The notes under the pieces are model-generated. The model was given only the letters and a program-made list of their open reading frames with translations. It ran no database searches and was not told the DNA's origin. Of a DNA stretch of 54,174 bases, positions 9,174-18,286 are shown piece by piece. Origin of the DNA: Bacteroidaceae bacterium (lineage in GTDB: Bacteria > Bacteroidota > Bacteroidia > Bacteroidales > Bacteroidaceae); contig JAKSIO010000013.1 in assembly GCA_024398785.1 (NCBI GenBank), positions 1 to 54,174 on the forward strand, written 5' to 3'. The stretch's first letter is position 1, and each line of letters starts with the position of its first letter. The translations under genes were made by a program, and so were the position numbers.

Positions 9174-10976
9174 ATGAAACATCCATTAAGAAGCGATGAT
9201 ACAACCGTAGGCCGCAGAATGGCTGCAGCCAGGGCTTTGTGGGTTGCCAACGGCATGAAGAAAGAGCAGATGGGCAAGCCCATCATTGCTATTGCAAACT
9301 CTTTCACACAGTTTGTACCGGGACACACACATCTGCATGAAATAGGTCAGATTGTAAAGGCAGAGATTGAGAAACTTGGCTGCTTTGCAGCAGAGTTCAA
9401 CACCATAGCCATAGACGATGGCATCGCCATGGGTCATGACGGTATGCTCTACTCACTGCCCTCACGCGATATTATTGCAGACAGTGTTGAGTATATGGTC
9501 AATGCACATAAAGCCGATGCCCTTGTCTGCATAAGCAACTGTGACAAGATTACTCCGGGTATGCTTATGGCAACAATGCGTCTGAACATCCCTACAGTTT
9601 TTGTCAGCGGTGGTCCTATGGAAGCCGGAAGACTTGGAGATGAGAACCTTGATCTGATTGACGCCATGATCAAGTCTGCAGACACATCGTGCACAGACGA
9701 ATATGTAGCACAGGTAGAAAAAACAGCATGCCCCACATGCGGCTGCTGCAGCGGTATGTTCACTGCAAACTCCATGAACTGTCTTACTGAAGCGTTAGGT
9801 TTTGCACTTCCAGGCAACGGAACTGTGCTTGCAACCCACGCAAACCGCATTCAGCTGTTCAAAGATGCCGCCAAACTGATTGTTGAGAATGCATTCAAAT
9901 ATTACCGTGACGGCGATGACAGCGTGCTGCCACTCAGCATTGCCACAAAACCGGCATTCCTCAATGCCATGTCTCTTGACATAGCAATGGGCGGTTCCAC
10001 AAATACAATTCTGCACCTGCTGGCAGTTGCCCAAGAGGCAGGAGTTGACTTTACAATGGCAGACATCGACGCTCTGTCACGCAAAGTTCCATGCTTGTGC
10101 AAAGTTGCACCGAACACCCAGAAATATCACGTTCAGGATGTAAACCGCGCAGGCGGTGTACTCAATATACTTGCACAGCTTTCAGCAGCCGGACTGCTTG
10201 ACCGCAGTGCAAAAAGCGTAACCGGAATGAACTACGGACAGCTTACAGATAAATATTCACTCAGCAAAGCACAGCCCGATGCCGACGCCCTGCGCATATA
10301 CAGCAGCGCCCCGGCAAACAGGTTCTGCATTGAGATGGGTGCACAGAACTGCACATTCCCCACACTTGATACAGACCGTGCACAGGGTTGCATACGCGAT
10401 ATGGAGCATGCCTACACCAAAGACGGAGGTCTTGCCGTATTGAAGGGAAATATTGCTGTTGACGGCTGCGTTGTAAAAACCGCAGGTGTTGATGAGTCTT
10501 TATGGCACTTTGAAGGTCCTGCAAAAGTATTTGATTCACAGGAAGATGCCGTTGAAGGAATTCTTGGAGGCAAGGTTGTAGCCGGCGATGTTGTAGTTAT
10601 CACACACGAAGGTCCGAAAGGCGGACCGGGTATGCAGGAGATGCTCTACCCCACATCTTACCTCAAGTCACGCCATCTTGGCAAGGAATGCGCTCTTATT
10701 ACTGACGGCCGTTTCAGCGGCGGAACATCCGGTCTCAGCATTGGACATGTTTCACCGGAAGCTGCCAGCGGCGGAGCAATAGGAAAAATAATTGATGGAG
10801 ATATAATTGAGATTGACATACCGTCCCGTTCAATCAACGTACGCCTTAGCAAAGCTGAACTTGAAGCTCGCCCAATGCGTCCGTTGCAGCGCAAGCGTGT
10901 TGTTGCAAAGAGCCTGAAAGCTTATGCCAACATGGTCAGCTCTGCAGATAAAGGCGGTGTTAGAATTATAGAATAA
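9174..10976 (+). CDS. ilvD: Dihydroxy-acid dehydratase
   Basis: Removes water from dihydroxy-isovalerate or dihydroxy-methylvalerate in valine, leucine and isoleucine synthesis. The 600 residues match the family. Iron-sulfur cysteines lie in [12 protein letters not shown] and [19 protein letters not shown], and [12 protein letters not shown] sits near the C terminus. It is first in an operon with ilvB, ilvN and ilvC and starts 27 bases after a strong promoter. Confidence 0.97.
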   Translation: MKHPLRSDDTTVGRRMAAARALWVANGMKKEQMGKPIIAIANSFTQFVPGHTHLHEIGQIVKAEIEKLGCFAAEFNTIAIDDGIAMGHDGMLYSLPSRDIIADSVEYMVNAHKADALVCISNCDKITPGMLMATMRLNIPTVFVSGGPMEAGRLGDENLDLIDAMIKSADTSCTDEYVAQVEKTACPTCGCCSGMFTANSMNCLTEALGFALPGNGTVLATHANRIQLFKDAAKLIVENAFKYYRDGDDSVLPLSIATKPAFLNAMSLDIAMGGSTNTILHLLAVAQEAGVDFTMADIDALSRKVPCLCKVAPNTQKYHVQDVNRAGGVLNILAQLSAAGLLDRSAKSVTGMNYGQLTDKYSLSKAQPDADALRIYSSAPANRFCIEMGAQNCTFPTLDTDRAQGCIRDMEHAYTKDGGLAVLKGNIAVDGCVVKTAGVDESLWHFEGPAKVFDSQEDAVEGILGGKVVAGDVVVITHEGPKGGPGMQEMLYPTSYLKSRHLGKECALITDGRFSGGTSGLSIGHVSPEAASGGAIGKIIDGDIIEIDIPSRSINVRLSKAELEARPMRPLQRKRVVAKSLKAYANMVSSADKGGVRIIE

Positions 10977-10986
10977 CTTTTACACT

Positions 10987-12687
10987 ATGGGTGCAAAAAT
11001 CAAAGGATCCGAAATCTTACTCAAAGCACTTACTGAGCAGAAGGTAGATACAATCTTTGCCTACCCCGGCGGTAACATCATATCCGTCTTTGATGTAATG
11101 ATGGACTATCGTGATAAAATCAACCAGATTCTGGTACGTCATGAACAGGGTGCCGCACACGCAGCAGAAGGTTATGCGCGTGTCTCAGGCCGAGTGGGCG
11201 TGGCAATAGTCACCAGCGGACCCGGTGTGACCAACACCATAACCGGTATTGCCGATGCAATGCTGGACAGCACCCCTATTGTTGTAATTGCAGGACAGGC
11301 TGCAAGTACAGCTCTTGGCACCGATGCCTTTCAAGAGGTTGATCTGGTGGGCATCACCCAACCAATCACCAAATGGAGCTACCAGATACGCCGCACAGAA
11401 GACATAACAATGGCTGTAGCCAAGGCGTTCTATATTGCAAGCACAGGCCGTCCGGGTCCTGTTGTGCTTGACTTTACGAAAGATGCCCAGGCAGGTCTTG
11501 CAGAATACAAGCCGTATTCAATAGACTATATCCGCAGCTATATACCCAAGACCGATGTCAGCCCCGCCTCAATAGAGCAGGCTGCAGAGCTTATTGACAA
11601 CTGCAGAAAGCCGCTGGTTCTTGTTGGTCAGGGTGTAGAGCTTGCAGGTGCACAGCAGGAACTGCAGGATTTCATAGAGAAAGGCAATCTGCCGGCAGCA
11701 CGCACGCTGCTGGGACTGTCAGCCCTGTCATCGGACCATCCGCTCAACATGGGTATGCTTGGTCTGCACGGCAACGCTGCTCCGAACGTTCTTACCAATC
11801 AGGCAGATCTTATCATTGCCGTTGGTATGCGTTTTGATGACCGCGTAACGGGTGTAGTTGCCAATTATGCAAAGAAAGCAAAGATTATACATCTTGATAT
11901 AGACAAGTCTGAAATAGGAAAGATTGTACCATGCGATGTACCTATCTTAGGTGATTGCAAGGAGTCTCTGCCTATGCTTACAGCACGCATCAAGAAGAAC
12001 AGCCACGCTGATTGGATAAAGGAATTTGCTCCTTTGGCACAAAAAGAGAAAGAACTTGTCATTGACAAGGCTATAGCGCCGGCATCGGGTCCTATTAAGA
12101 TGGGTGAAACGGTACATCAGGTTGCTCTTCAGGCACCGGACAACACAGTCATGGTTACAGACGTTGGTCTTAACCAGATGTTTGCTGTGCGTTATTTCAA
12201 ATACCGCAGCAGGCGCAGCATAGTATCGTCCGGAGGACTTGGAACAATGGGATTTGCCATTCCGGCCGCTATCGGTGCAGCAACAGGCGCTCCCGAAAGA
12301 CCGGTAATCATGTTTGCAGGAGACGGTGGCATACAGATGACCATGCAGGAATTCGGCACCATAATGGAGTATCATATTCCTGTCAAGATGGTTGTCATGA
12401 ACAATCACTATCTTGGAAATGTACGTCAGTGGCAGCATCTTATGTTTAATGACCGCTACTCTCTGACACACATGCTCAGCCCTATGTATCAGGATATTGC
12501 CGCAGCATACGGGTTTGATTACATAAGGGTGGAAAAACGCCAGGATCTGGAGGCCGGCATAAAGGCAATGCTTGCCGCCAAAGGGCCGTTCTTCCTGGAA
12601 GTTGTAGTTGAAGACGAAGAAAATGTCTGGCCTATGATTCGTCCGGGCTCGGATGTTGACCAAGTATATTACGGACCTCAAGACTGA
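10987..12687 (+). CDS. ilvB: Acetolactate synthase, large subunit
   Basis: Thiamine-diphosphate enzyme that joins two pyruvates, or pyruvate and 2-oxobutyrate. The 566 residues carry the catalytic glutamate in RHEQGAAHAAEGYAR and the thiamine-diphosphate motif GDGGIQMTMQEF...NN near residues 440-475. Position after ilvD (10-base gap) and before ilvN (7-base gap) identifies it as the biosynthetic enzyme rather than another pyruvate-using relative. Confidence 0.97.
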   Translation: MGAKIKGSEILLKALTEQKVDTIFAYPGGNIISVFDVMMDYRDKINQILVRHEQGAAHAAEGYARVSGRVGVAIVTSGPGVTNTITGIADAMLDSTPIVVIAGQAASTALGTDAFQEVDLVGITQPITKWSYQIRRTEDITMAVAKAFYIASTGRPGPVVLDFTKDAQAGLAEYKPYSIDYIRSYIPKTDVSPASIEQAAELIDNCRKPLVLVGQGVELAGAQQELQDFIEKGNLPAARTLLGLSALSSDHPLNMGMLGLHGNAAPNVLTNQADLIIAVGMRFDDRVTGVVANYAKKAKIIHLDIDKSEIGKIVPCDVPILGDCKESLPMLTARIKKNSHADWIKEFAPLAQKEKELVIDKAIAPASGPIKMGETVHQVALQAPDNTVMVTDVGLNQMFAVRYFKYRSRRSIVSSGGLGTMGFAIPAAIGAATGAPERPVIMFAGDGGIQMTMQEFGTIMEYHIPVKMVVMNNHYLGNVRQWQHLMFNDRYSLTHMLSPMYQDIAAAYGFDYIRVEKRQDLEAGIKAMLAAKGPFFLEVVVEDEENVWPMIRPGSDVDQVYYGPQD

Positions 12688-12694
12688 ATTGACT

Positions 12695-13246
12695 ATGGAA
12701 ACGGAAAAGAAACTTTATACGCTGATTGTACATTCCGAAAACGTAGCCGGTATTCTGAACCAGATTACGGCTGTATTCACCCGTCGTCAGATTAACATTG
12801 AGAGTTTGAATGTGTCGGCATCGTCTATTGAGGGCGTACACCGCTACACTATTACCGCATACGCCACACGCAGCGAGATTGAGCGTGTAGTACTGCAGAT
12901 TGAGCGCAAGGTCGATGTACTGCAGTGCCAGTTCTTTGAGGACAGCGAAATCTTCATGCAGGAGATTGCTCTCTTCAAGATTATTACATCTGTAATGATG
13001 AGCAACCCGGAGGTTTCTCAGATTATCAGAAAGTATCAGGCTAACATTATTGAGGTTAACCCTACTTTCAGTGTTGTTGAAAAGTCCGGTAAAAAGGACG
13101 ATATAATGGATTTGAACCGCGAGTTGGCAGGAACAGGCTGCATTCTGCAGTTTGTAAGTTCCGGACGCATCGCTATTACACGTGCCCGCATTGAGCATGT
13201 AAGCGAATATCTGGACAAGATTTCCCGCCGCTTCGCAAAAGATTGA
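12695..13246 (+). CDS. ilvN: Acetolactate synthase, small regulatory subunit
   Basis: Regulatory partner of IlvB that gives valine feedback. 183 residues with an N-terminal ACT domain (LYTLIVHSENVAGILNQI) and the usual C-terminal regulatory domain. The frame is open upstream into ilvB, but the ATG at 12695 gives the normal N terminus and sits 7 bases after the ilvB stop. It is followed by the structured insert that separates it from ilvC. Confidence 0.95.
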   Translation: METEKKLYTLIVHSENVAGILNQITAVFTRRQINIESLNVSASSIEGVHRYTITAYATRSEIERVVLQIERKVDVLQCQFFEDSEIFMQEIALFKIITSVMMSNPEVSQIIRKYQANIIEVNPTFSVVEKSGKKDDIMDLNRELAGTGCILQFVSSGRIAITRARIEHVSEYLDKISRRFAKD

Positions 13247-13264
13247 ATTTAAGTAACAGTAACA

Positions 13265-13450
13265 ATGGTTAAAATGAAATCAAGGAGCAGTGAGAGCATA
13301 GGCAGCGCCTATGCAGAAATGTTTCGGAACAGAAGCGCAGAGAAACAGTCGTTTCTCAGCGATGATGTAACGGAACATTCAAGTGCAAAGTCTTGTGACT
13401 TTGCCGAGTCGCGACGAGATTCATTTTTGCCATTTGTGTTGCTACAATGA
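13265..13450 (+). CDS. Possible 61-codon leader reading frame upstream of ilvC
   Basis: A small frame beginning MVKMKSRSSES and ending SFLPFVLLQ. It resembles no known protein. Its first codons copy the ilvC start (MVKMK against MAKMN). Its last codons run through the 5' arm (13419-13437) of a long inverted repeat whose 3' arm covers the ilvC start. The final codons are Phe-Val-Leu-Leu-Gln, so Val and Leu codons fall at the edge of the arm. It could be a regulatory leader; equally it could be chance coding inside a palindromic element. Confidence 0.35.
   Translation: MVKMKSRSSESIGSAYAEMFRNRSAEKQSFLSDDVTEHSSAKSCDFAESRRDSFLPFVLLQ
13296..13404. repeat. Three successive hairpins between ilvN and ilvC
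   Basis: Perfect short stems follow one another: 13296-13303/13307-13314 (8 bp, 3-base loop), 13340-13346/13351-13357 (7 bp, 4-base loop, extendable through one mismatch) and 13385-13392/13397-13404 (8 bp, 4-base loop). An outer imperfect pairing (about 13316-13327 with 13370-13380) encloses the second. The insert is flanked by near-identical direct repeats GAATTTAAGTAAC (13245-13257) and GAATTTTAAGTAAC (13453-13466). Confidence 0.7.
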
Positions 13451-13500
13451 TAGAATTTTAAGTAACTTTTTTATTATAAAAACAAATGGCAAAAATGAAT
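13419..13500 (+). promoter_or_regulatory. 19-bp inverted repeat masking the ilvC start codon
   Basis: Arms 13419-13437 and 13482-13500 are perfectly complementary over 19 bases with a 44-base loop. The 3' arm contains the ilvC ATG (13486-13488) and the next four codons. In RNA this hairpin would hide the ilvC start from ribosomes unless the 5' arm is occupied or melted. Confidence 0.7.
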
Positions 13501-14529
13501 TTTGGCGGTGTCATTGAAGAGGTAATGACCCGCGAAGAGTTTCCATTGGAGAAAGCTCGCGAAGTATTGAAAAACGAAACAATCGCAGTACTGGGTTACG
13601 GTGTACAGGGCCCTGGTCAGTCTTGCAACCTTCGTGACAACGGTTTCAACGTTATCGTTGGCCAGCGTCCGGGCAAAACTTATGACAAGGCTGTTGCAGA
13701 CGGCTGGATTCCTGGCAAAACTCTGTTCTCATTGGAAGAGGCTGCCCAGAAAGGTACAATCATCTGTATGTTGCTTTCAGATGCAGCCCAGATGCAGGTA
13801 TGGCCTACAGTAAAGCCTTATCTTACAGCAGGCAAGACTCTTTATTTCTCACACGGTTTCGCTATCAACTGGAATGACCGTACAGGTGTTGTTCCTCCAA
13901 AGGATATCGATGTTATCATGGTTGCTCCTAAAGGTTCAGGTACATCTTTGCGTACCATGTTCCTTGAGGGTCGCGGTCTGAACAGCTCATACGCTGTTTA
14001 CCAGGATGCCAGCGGCAAGGCTCTTGAGAAGGTTCTTGCTTTCGGTATCGGTATCGGTTCAGGTTATATGTTCGAGACTACTTTCAAGCGCGAGGCTACC
14101 AGTGACCTTACTGGTGAGCGTGGTTCTCTTATGGGTGCTATCCAAGGTCTTCTTCTTGCTCAGTACGAGGTTCTGCGTGAGAATGGCCATACTCCATCAG
14201 AGGCTTTCAACGAGACTGTTGAGGAGCTTACCCAGAGCCTTGGCCCGCTCTTTGCAGCTAAGGGTATGGACTGGATGTATGCTAACTGTTCTACTACTGC
14301 ACAGCGTGGTGCTCTTGACTGGATGGGCCCGTTCCACGATGCCATCAAGCCTGTTGTTGAGAAGCTGTACCACAGTGTTGTAACCGGTAACGAGGCTCAG
14401 ATTTCTATCGATGCCAACTCCAAACCTGACTATCGCCAGGGCCTTGAGCAGGAACTTAAGGCTTTGCGTGAGAGTGAGATGTGGCAGACAGGCGCTGTTG
14501 TACGCCGTCTCCGTCCGGAGAACAACTAA
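13486..14529 (+). CDS. ilvC: Ketol-acid reductoisomerase
   Basis: Converts acetolactate and acetohydroxybutyrate to dihydroxy acids with NAD(P)H. The 347 residues are typical of class I. The nucleotide-binding motif LGYGVQGPGQSCNLRDNG is near residue 38, with catalytic-domain motifs MVAPKGSGTSLR and TSDLTGERGSLMGAIQGLLL. Codon use shifts to a more favoured set (many GTT, GCT and CTT codons) than in the preceding ilv genes, as expected for an abundant enzyme. It lies 239 bases after ilvN and is followed by a strong terminator. Confidence 0.97.
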   Translation: MAKMNFGGVIEEVMTREEFPLEKAREVLKNETIAVLGYGVQGPGQSCNLRDNGFNVIVGQRPGKTYDKAVADGWIPGKTLFSLEEAAQKGTIICMLLSDAAQMQVWPTVKPYLTAGKTLYFSHGFAINWNDRTGVVPPKDIDVIMVAPKGSGTSLRTMFLEGRGLNSSYAVYQDASGKALEKVLAFGIGIGSGYMFETTFKREATSDLTGERGSLMGAIQGLLLAQYEVLRENGHTPSEAFNETVEELTQSLGPLFAAKGMDWMYANCSTTAQRGALDWMGPFHDAIKPVVEKLYHSVVTGNEAQISIDANSKPDYRQGLEQELKALRESEMWQTGAVVRRLRPENN

Positions 14530-14596
14530 GACGAACAGGACGAACAGGGGACAGGTTCCGTTCGCCATGTGAACAGGGAACCATTCCTATACATAG

Positions 14597-14634
14597 AGTG
14601 ACCATAGGTCTTTCGGCTTATGGTCACTTTTTTT
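14597..14634 (+). terminator. Terminator of the ilv operon
   Basis: A 10-bp perfect stem AGTGACCATA/TATGGTCACT (14597-14606, 14619-14628) followed by T7, 67 bases after the ilvC stop. Confidence 0.9.
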
Positions 14635-15142
14635 GTGACAAACCGGCCAACCGTGCGGTAAATGCAGCAAGAATCAGACGCGGTCCCTGCACTTGCTATT
14701 TGAACAAGTCATCCAATGTAATTGTCCTTGTAAATACACTGGAATTCTTACCGGGCTTCAGCCCGAACGTTGTCACGCGAATACTCGCAGTTAGCATTCC
14801 GTATGGTCCCATGCGCTCACGTATTTGGATATATGCGCTGCGGACGCTCGCAGTTAGCGCTACGCTGACTAACTGCTCGTCCCTCCCAAAAGTTAGCCTT
14901 GCTCCGCTTTGAAAAGCGAGCTTTTTACGCTCTGCAATTCTAACTTCAGGGTCCCTCCCGTTCACCTCAGAACGGGTGCTGAGGGTCCTTGCCGCATATA
15001 TCCAAATACTATTCGAGAAAAAAATACGATTAGCATTCTCAGCACAATTTATCATGTATTGAATCGATAATTAAAAATCAATGCGCACTATTGACAGTTG
15101 AGAGACGTAGATTGCAAAAGGGGCTCAAAATATGCTTAAAAT
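14635..15142. other. Gene-free stretch with decayed coding and a palindromic insert
   Basis: No confident gene. On the minus strand a frame (14696-15055) ends in a protein-like tail, GKNSSVFTRTITLDDLFK. It is interrupted by the inverted-repeat element at 14821-15009. The simplest reading is the remnant of a gene end into which a palindromic element was inserted, but I cannot name the gene. Confidence 0.4.
14821..15009. mobile_element. 189-bp element with perfect 17-bp terminal inverted repeats
   Basis: The ends GTATTTGGATATATGCG (14821-14837) and its exact reverse complement (14993-15009) bound an interior full of small palindromes, such as CCCGTTC/GAACGGG around 14957-14976 and CGCTTT/AAAGCG around 14908-14922. 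It has no coding capacity of its own. The form fits a miniature inverted-repeat element, but I see no clear target-site duplication. Confidence 0.6.
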
Positions 15143-15174
15143 TTTGGAATAAAAATAGGCTTTGCTTATCTTTG
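15143..15174 (+). promoter_or_regulatory. Promoter of the methyltransferase gene
   Basis: TTTG (15143-15146), a 20-base spacer and TATCTTTG (15167-15174). The coding start is 71 bases past the -7 element. Confidence 0.7.
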
Positions 15175-15244
15175 GAAATATTTTTTTCAAATGATTTATT
15201 TTTAAAATCCATCTTGGCGAAATTTAACATTACTACTTACAATT

Positions 15245-16573
15245 ATGGATTCCAGCGCCTTTTCATTAATTGATTTCTGCAAGCGGAAAGGAACACCAGC
15301 TGCACAGGTATATGACTCATCGTGTATAAATGATGACGGTTCCATAATGTCCTTTAATGAGCAGGCAGCGATTATCACTCATTACCTGCAGAACTTGGAC
15401 AAAACAGATCTGTCCACTTATTCCAAAGGTCGGGAATTGCTTGATCTATGGACGAGTTTTACAGATATAAGTATTGATATCCCAAAGGTTAATTCCATGA
15501 AGAACAATGTTGCAGAAAATTTATGTGCCCAACAGCTATACCTGTTCCAGGAGTTGTTCAAAGCACCATTCAGAGCAATAGACAAGCCAAAGTTCACTTT
15601 CATTGATTTGTTCGCTGGAATAGGTGGTTTTAGAATTGCGATGCAGAATCTTGGCGGCGAATGTGTATACTCATCCGAATTTGATGAACAGGCACAGCGG
15701 ACATATTACGCAAATTTTGGAGAAGTTCCATTTGGTGATATTACCAAAGAAAGCATCAAACAATACATTCCTAAGAATTTTGATATTCTCTGTGCAGGGT
15801 TTCCTTGCCAGGCATTTTCACTGGCAGGCAAGAGAAGAGGTTTTGAAGAAACTCGAGGAACTCTCTTCTTTGATGTGGCTGAGATATTACGCAGACATCA
15901 ACCAAAAGCCATTTTCCTTGAAAATGTAAAAGGACTGGCTATCCACGACAAGGGTAAGACTCTTGAAACCATACTCAACACACTTGATGAAGTCGGTTAT
16001 GTCGTTCCCGCCCCGAAGATTGTAAACGCCATGTTTTTTGGAGTGCCACAACATAGGGAACGGATCTACATTGTCGGCTTCAGGAAAGACCTGGGTATCA
16101 AAAAAACTGATTTTTCATACCCCGATCAAAAGGAAATTACAAAGCATTTTATTGATATAAGAGAAGAAAAGCCTGTTCCTGCAAAATATTATCTCAGCTC
16201 TACATACGTTCAGACGTTGATTAACCATAAAGCCAGACATGCAGCCAAGGGGAATGGATTCGGTTATGAAATCATTCCTGATGATGGAATTGCAAATGCC
16301 ATTGTAGTTGGCGGAATGGGACGGGAGCGCAATCTTGTAATAGATAGGCGACAGAAGGATCTTACTCCTACCACACACATCAAGGGTACAGTCAATACTG
16401 ACGGAATCAGGAAAATGACTCCACGCGAATGGGCCAGACTGCAAGGTTTTCCAGATAATTTCAAAATCGTAGTAGCCGATGCTTCTGCATATAAGCAGTT
16501 TGGAAATTCTGTAGCGGTACCTGCTATACAGGCTACAGCGGAAAAGTTATTGGAAACCTTGAAGTTGAAGTAA
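15245..16573 (+). CDS. dcm: DNA cytosine-5 methyltransferase
   Basis: Transfers a methyl group from S-adenosylmethionine to cytosine carbon 5 in a specific DNA site. In 442 residues: motif I DLFAGIGGF (121-129), motif IV with the catalytic cysteine GFPCQAFS (185-192), motif VI ENVKG (226-230), a QHRERIY motif VIII, and a C-terminal motif X. About 115 residues precede motif I and may form a separate N-terminal recognition or regulatory part. The next gene lies 12 bases downstream and probably encodes the matching nuclease, with a Vsr gene beyond. Vsr usually accompanies Dcm-type enzymes, but the target site cannot be read here. Confidence 0.93.
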   Translation: MDSSAFSLIDFCKRKGTPAAQVYDSSCINDDGSIMSFNEQAAIITHYLQNLDKTDLSTYSKGRELLDLWTSFTDISIDIPKVNSMKNNVAENLCAQQLYLFQELFKAPFRAIDKPKFTFIDLFAGIGGFRIAMQNLGGECVYSSEFDEQAQRTYYANFGEVPFGDITKESIKQYIPKNFDILCAGFPCQAFSLAGKRRGFEETRGTLFFDVAEILRRHQPKAIFLENVKGLAIHDKGKTLETILNTLDEVGYVVPAPKIVNAMFFGVPQHRERIYIVGFRKDLGIKKTDFSYPDQKEITKHFIDIREEKPVPAKYYLSSTYVQTLINHKARHAAKGNGFGYEIIPDDGIANAIVVGGMGRERNLVIDRRQKDLTPTTHIKGTVNTDGIRKMTPREWARLQGFPDNFKIVVADASAYKQFGNSVAVPAIQATAEKLLETLKLK

Positions 16574-16584
16574 ATGTTTTTATT

Positions 16585-18261
16585 ATGGAAGTGATACACA
16601 GGGATTTTAACTTAAAGCATGAGCTGCTGTATGTTGTATTGCGTCTGGTACAGATGAGAGACATATACCTTGAGTCTCACACAGGGCAGTCAATTGTATC
16701 TGTTAAATATCGGAGTAAGGAACTGCTGACCACTCCCGAACTGAAGAATACTGATTTGTCAGCCATCAGTGTTGCTGATGCACTTGATCTATGCAAGCGG
16801 ATTGGATACCGCAAAAAGCGCAATGCTTATGGTAAGATTGTCAGTAAAATTGATATAACTGTCAATGGAAAGAATTACAGTATCCGATGTCTCAATTATA
16901 TTGACAGACCGCTTATCAATCATAGTCATCGACGGAAATACGAGGAAGTATGCAAGAGAATAAATCTTCCGATTGAGAAACTTGACAAAATGGTTGATGA
17001 TTACTGGATTTGCAGAAACTGGGGCATCTTCAATGAGGACTGTCACCCTTATTCATCAATGAATCCTTTCGTTGATCATCATGATTATCTGAAAGAGCTG
17101 CTCAGCTATATGGTATTTCATTCGTTCGATTATGACTATCCATATAATGATGACAGAATCATTGCCGAAACCGTAGATAACATCTTGGACTATGTTGTGC
17201 CGTGGGATGAATCAACCTGGTCCCTCTATAACGCGGAAACATACTTTGACACGGTGTGGCCATATCTGCGTTTTTCATTGCGTGACAATAAAGGTATGCC
17301 AACGGATGACGAACTTGATCTGCCGGAGAACAGAGATCTTTGGAGATGGATATGTGTTAAAAATGACAGGAGGAAAGGTGCTTTGCATATCAGAATCGAA
17401 AGGTTCAATGCAGAAGAGCATGCTCGTGATTTCTCCAAACAGTTTGAAGTGATTCATGACCAGGAACTTCAGGAGGTTTGTGTTAACCAAGGCGAGCTCG
17501 ATGAATATCTGATAAAACTGTTTCTTGTAGATTGCCGTCAAAAGAAACTGCCTATTCCAATCGGAGAGGAAAATCAGATAGTAAGGAGTGTAGGTTCCAA
17601 GGATGAAGAATACGGAATACCACGGTCATGGTTGGACTGGAACAGTCAGAGTCCGAAAATGATAGTGTATGTATGCAATCAGATAAAAGCGGCCAAATCG
17701 CCATCAAGTCATAAGTCCGATGTGTATGTAAATGGAGTTGGCATTTCCGTGAAATCACGCAGAGGTGGTGCTGTTACACTAATCAACCAGACATCCAGAG
17801 AAAAAATCTTGCGTGTAATGCAAAGCGTAAATTCGTCCATACTGCCACTTGACAGGATTGTTGACAGATATTGGGACTTGCGTCTGAAGGGGAAATGCGG
17901 TGAGGACGTTTCTAATATTTCAATGCCGGACAACCCATTCTGCATAATGGAAGATGGAACATCAAATGAGCAATATTTAACTCCACTTCTTGAATACTTC
18001 GCATTCAAAGGGGCTGGAACTGAAGATTCCCCTGCACCTGCGGATTTTGTTCTTTCGATAGGCTTGCCGGATGATACTTCAACTTGGGTATATTATTCGA
18101 AAGAAAACTTTGCACATGCCGTATGGAATTATCTCATATTTTCTATAAGAGGTAAAGGACTTCCAAAAAAGAGAACTCCTGAAATGCTTCCTTGGATTAG
18201 AAAAGTCAATGGAAACGAAAAGGGAGCACTGAATGTCAGGATTAAGCACTTGCCAGAATGA
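16585..18261 (+). CDS. Internally duplicated protein, probable restriction endonuclease
   Basis: I do not recognise the family. 558 residues, 12 bases behind the methyltransferase, so a type II restriction enzyme is the natural guess. The protein is two copies of one unit. Residues 90-146 (KIDITVNG, LINHSHRRKYEEVCKRI, LDKMVDDYWICR) match 379-433 (SDVYVNG, LINQTSREKILRVMQSV, LDRIVDRYWDLR). The repeat resumes at 208-273 and 497-554 (DESTWSLYNAETYFDTVW against DTSTWVYYSKENFAHAVW; KGALHIRI against KGALNVRI). In copy 2, D379 and K390 (SVKS) are spaced like a PD-(D/E)XK core. In copy 1 the lysine place is arginine (D90, R101 in SIRC), so only copy 2 may cut DNA. Function is inferred from context. 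Confidence 0.6.
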   Translation: MEVIHRDFNLKHELLYVVLRLVQMRDIYLESHTGQSIVSVKYRSKELLTTPELKNTDLSAISVADALDLCKRIGYRKKRNAYGKIVSKIDITVNGKNYSIRCLNYIDRPLINHSHRRKYEEVCKRINLPIEKLDKMVDDYWICRNWGIFNEDCHPYSSMNPFVDHHDYLKELLSYMVFHSFDYDYPYNDDRIIAETVDNILDYVVPWDESTWSLYNAETYFDTVWPYLRFSLRDNKGMPTDDELDLPENRDLWRWICVKNDRRKGALHIRIERFNAEEHARDFSKQFEVIHDQELQEVCVNQGELDEYLIKLFLVDCRQKKLPIPIGEENQIVRSVGSKDEEYGIPRSWLDWNSQSPKMIVYVCNQIKAAKSPSSHKSDVYVNGVGISVKSRRGGAVTLINQTSREKILRVMQSVNSSILPLDRIVDRYWDLRLKGKCGEDVSNISMPDNPFCIMEDGTSNEQYLTPLLEYFAFKGAGTEDSPAPADFVLSIGLPDDTSTWVYYSKENFAHAVWNYLIFSIRGKGLPKKRTPEMLPWIRKVNGNEKGALNVRIKHLPE

Positions 18262-18286
18262 CAAATCATATCATTTTAAAGGACTA

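Noticed and set aside
14481..14912. A 143-codon plus-strand frame after ilvC
   Set aside because: It begins inside ilvC, crosses the operon terminator and gives a non-protein-like sequence.
14696..15055. A 119-codon minus-strand gene
   Set aside because: Its middle is the inverted-repeat element and its start has no signals; only the last part looks like real protein, so it is listed as a remnant.
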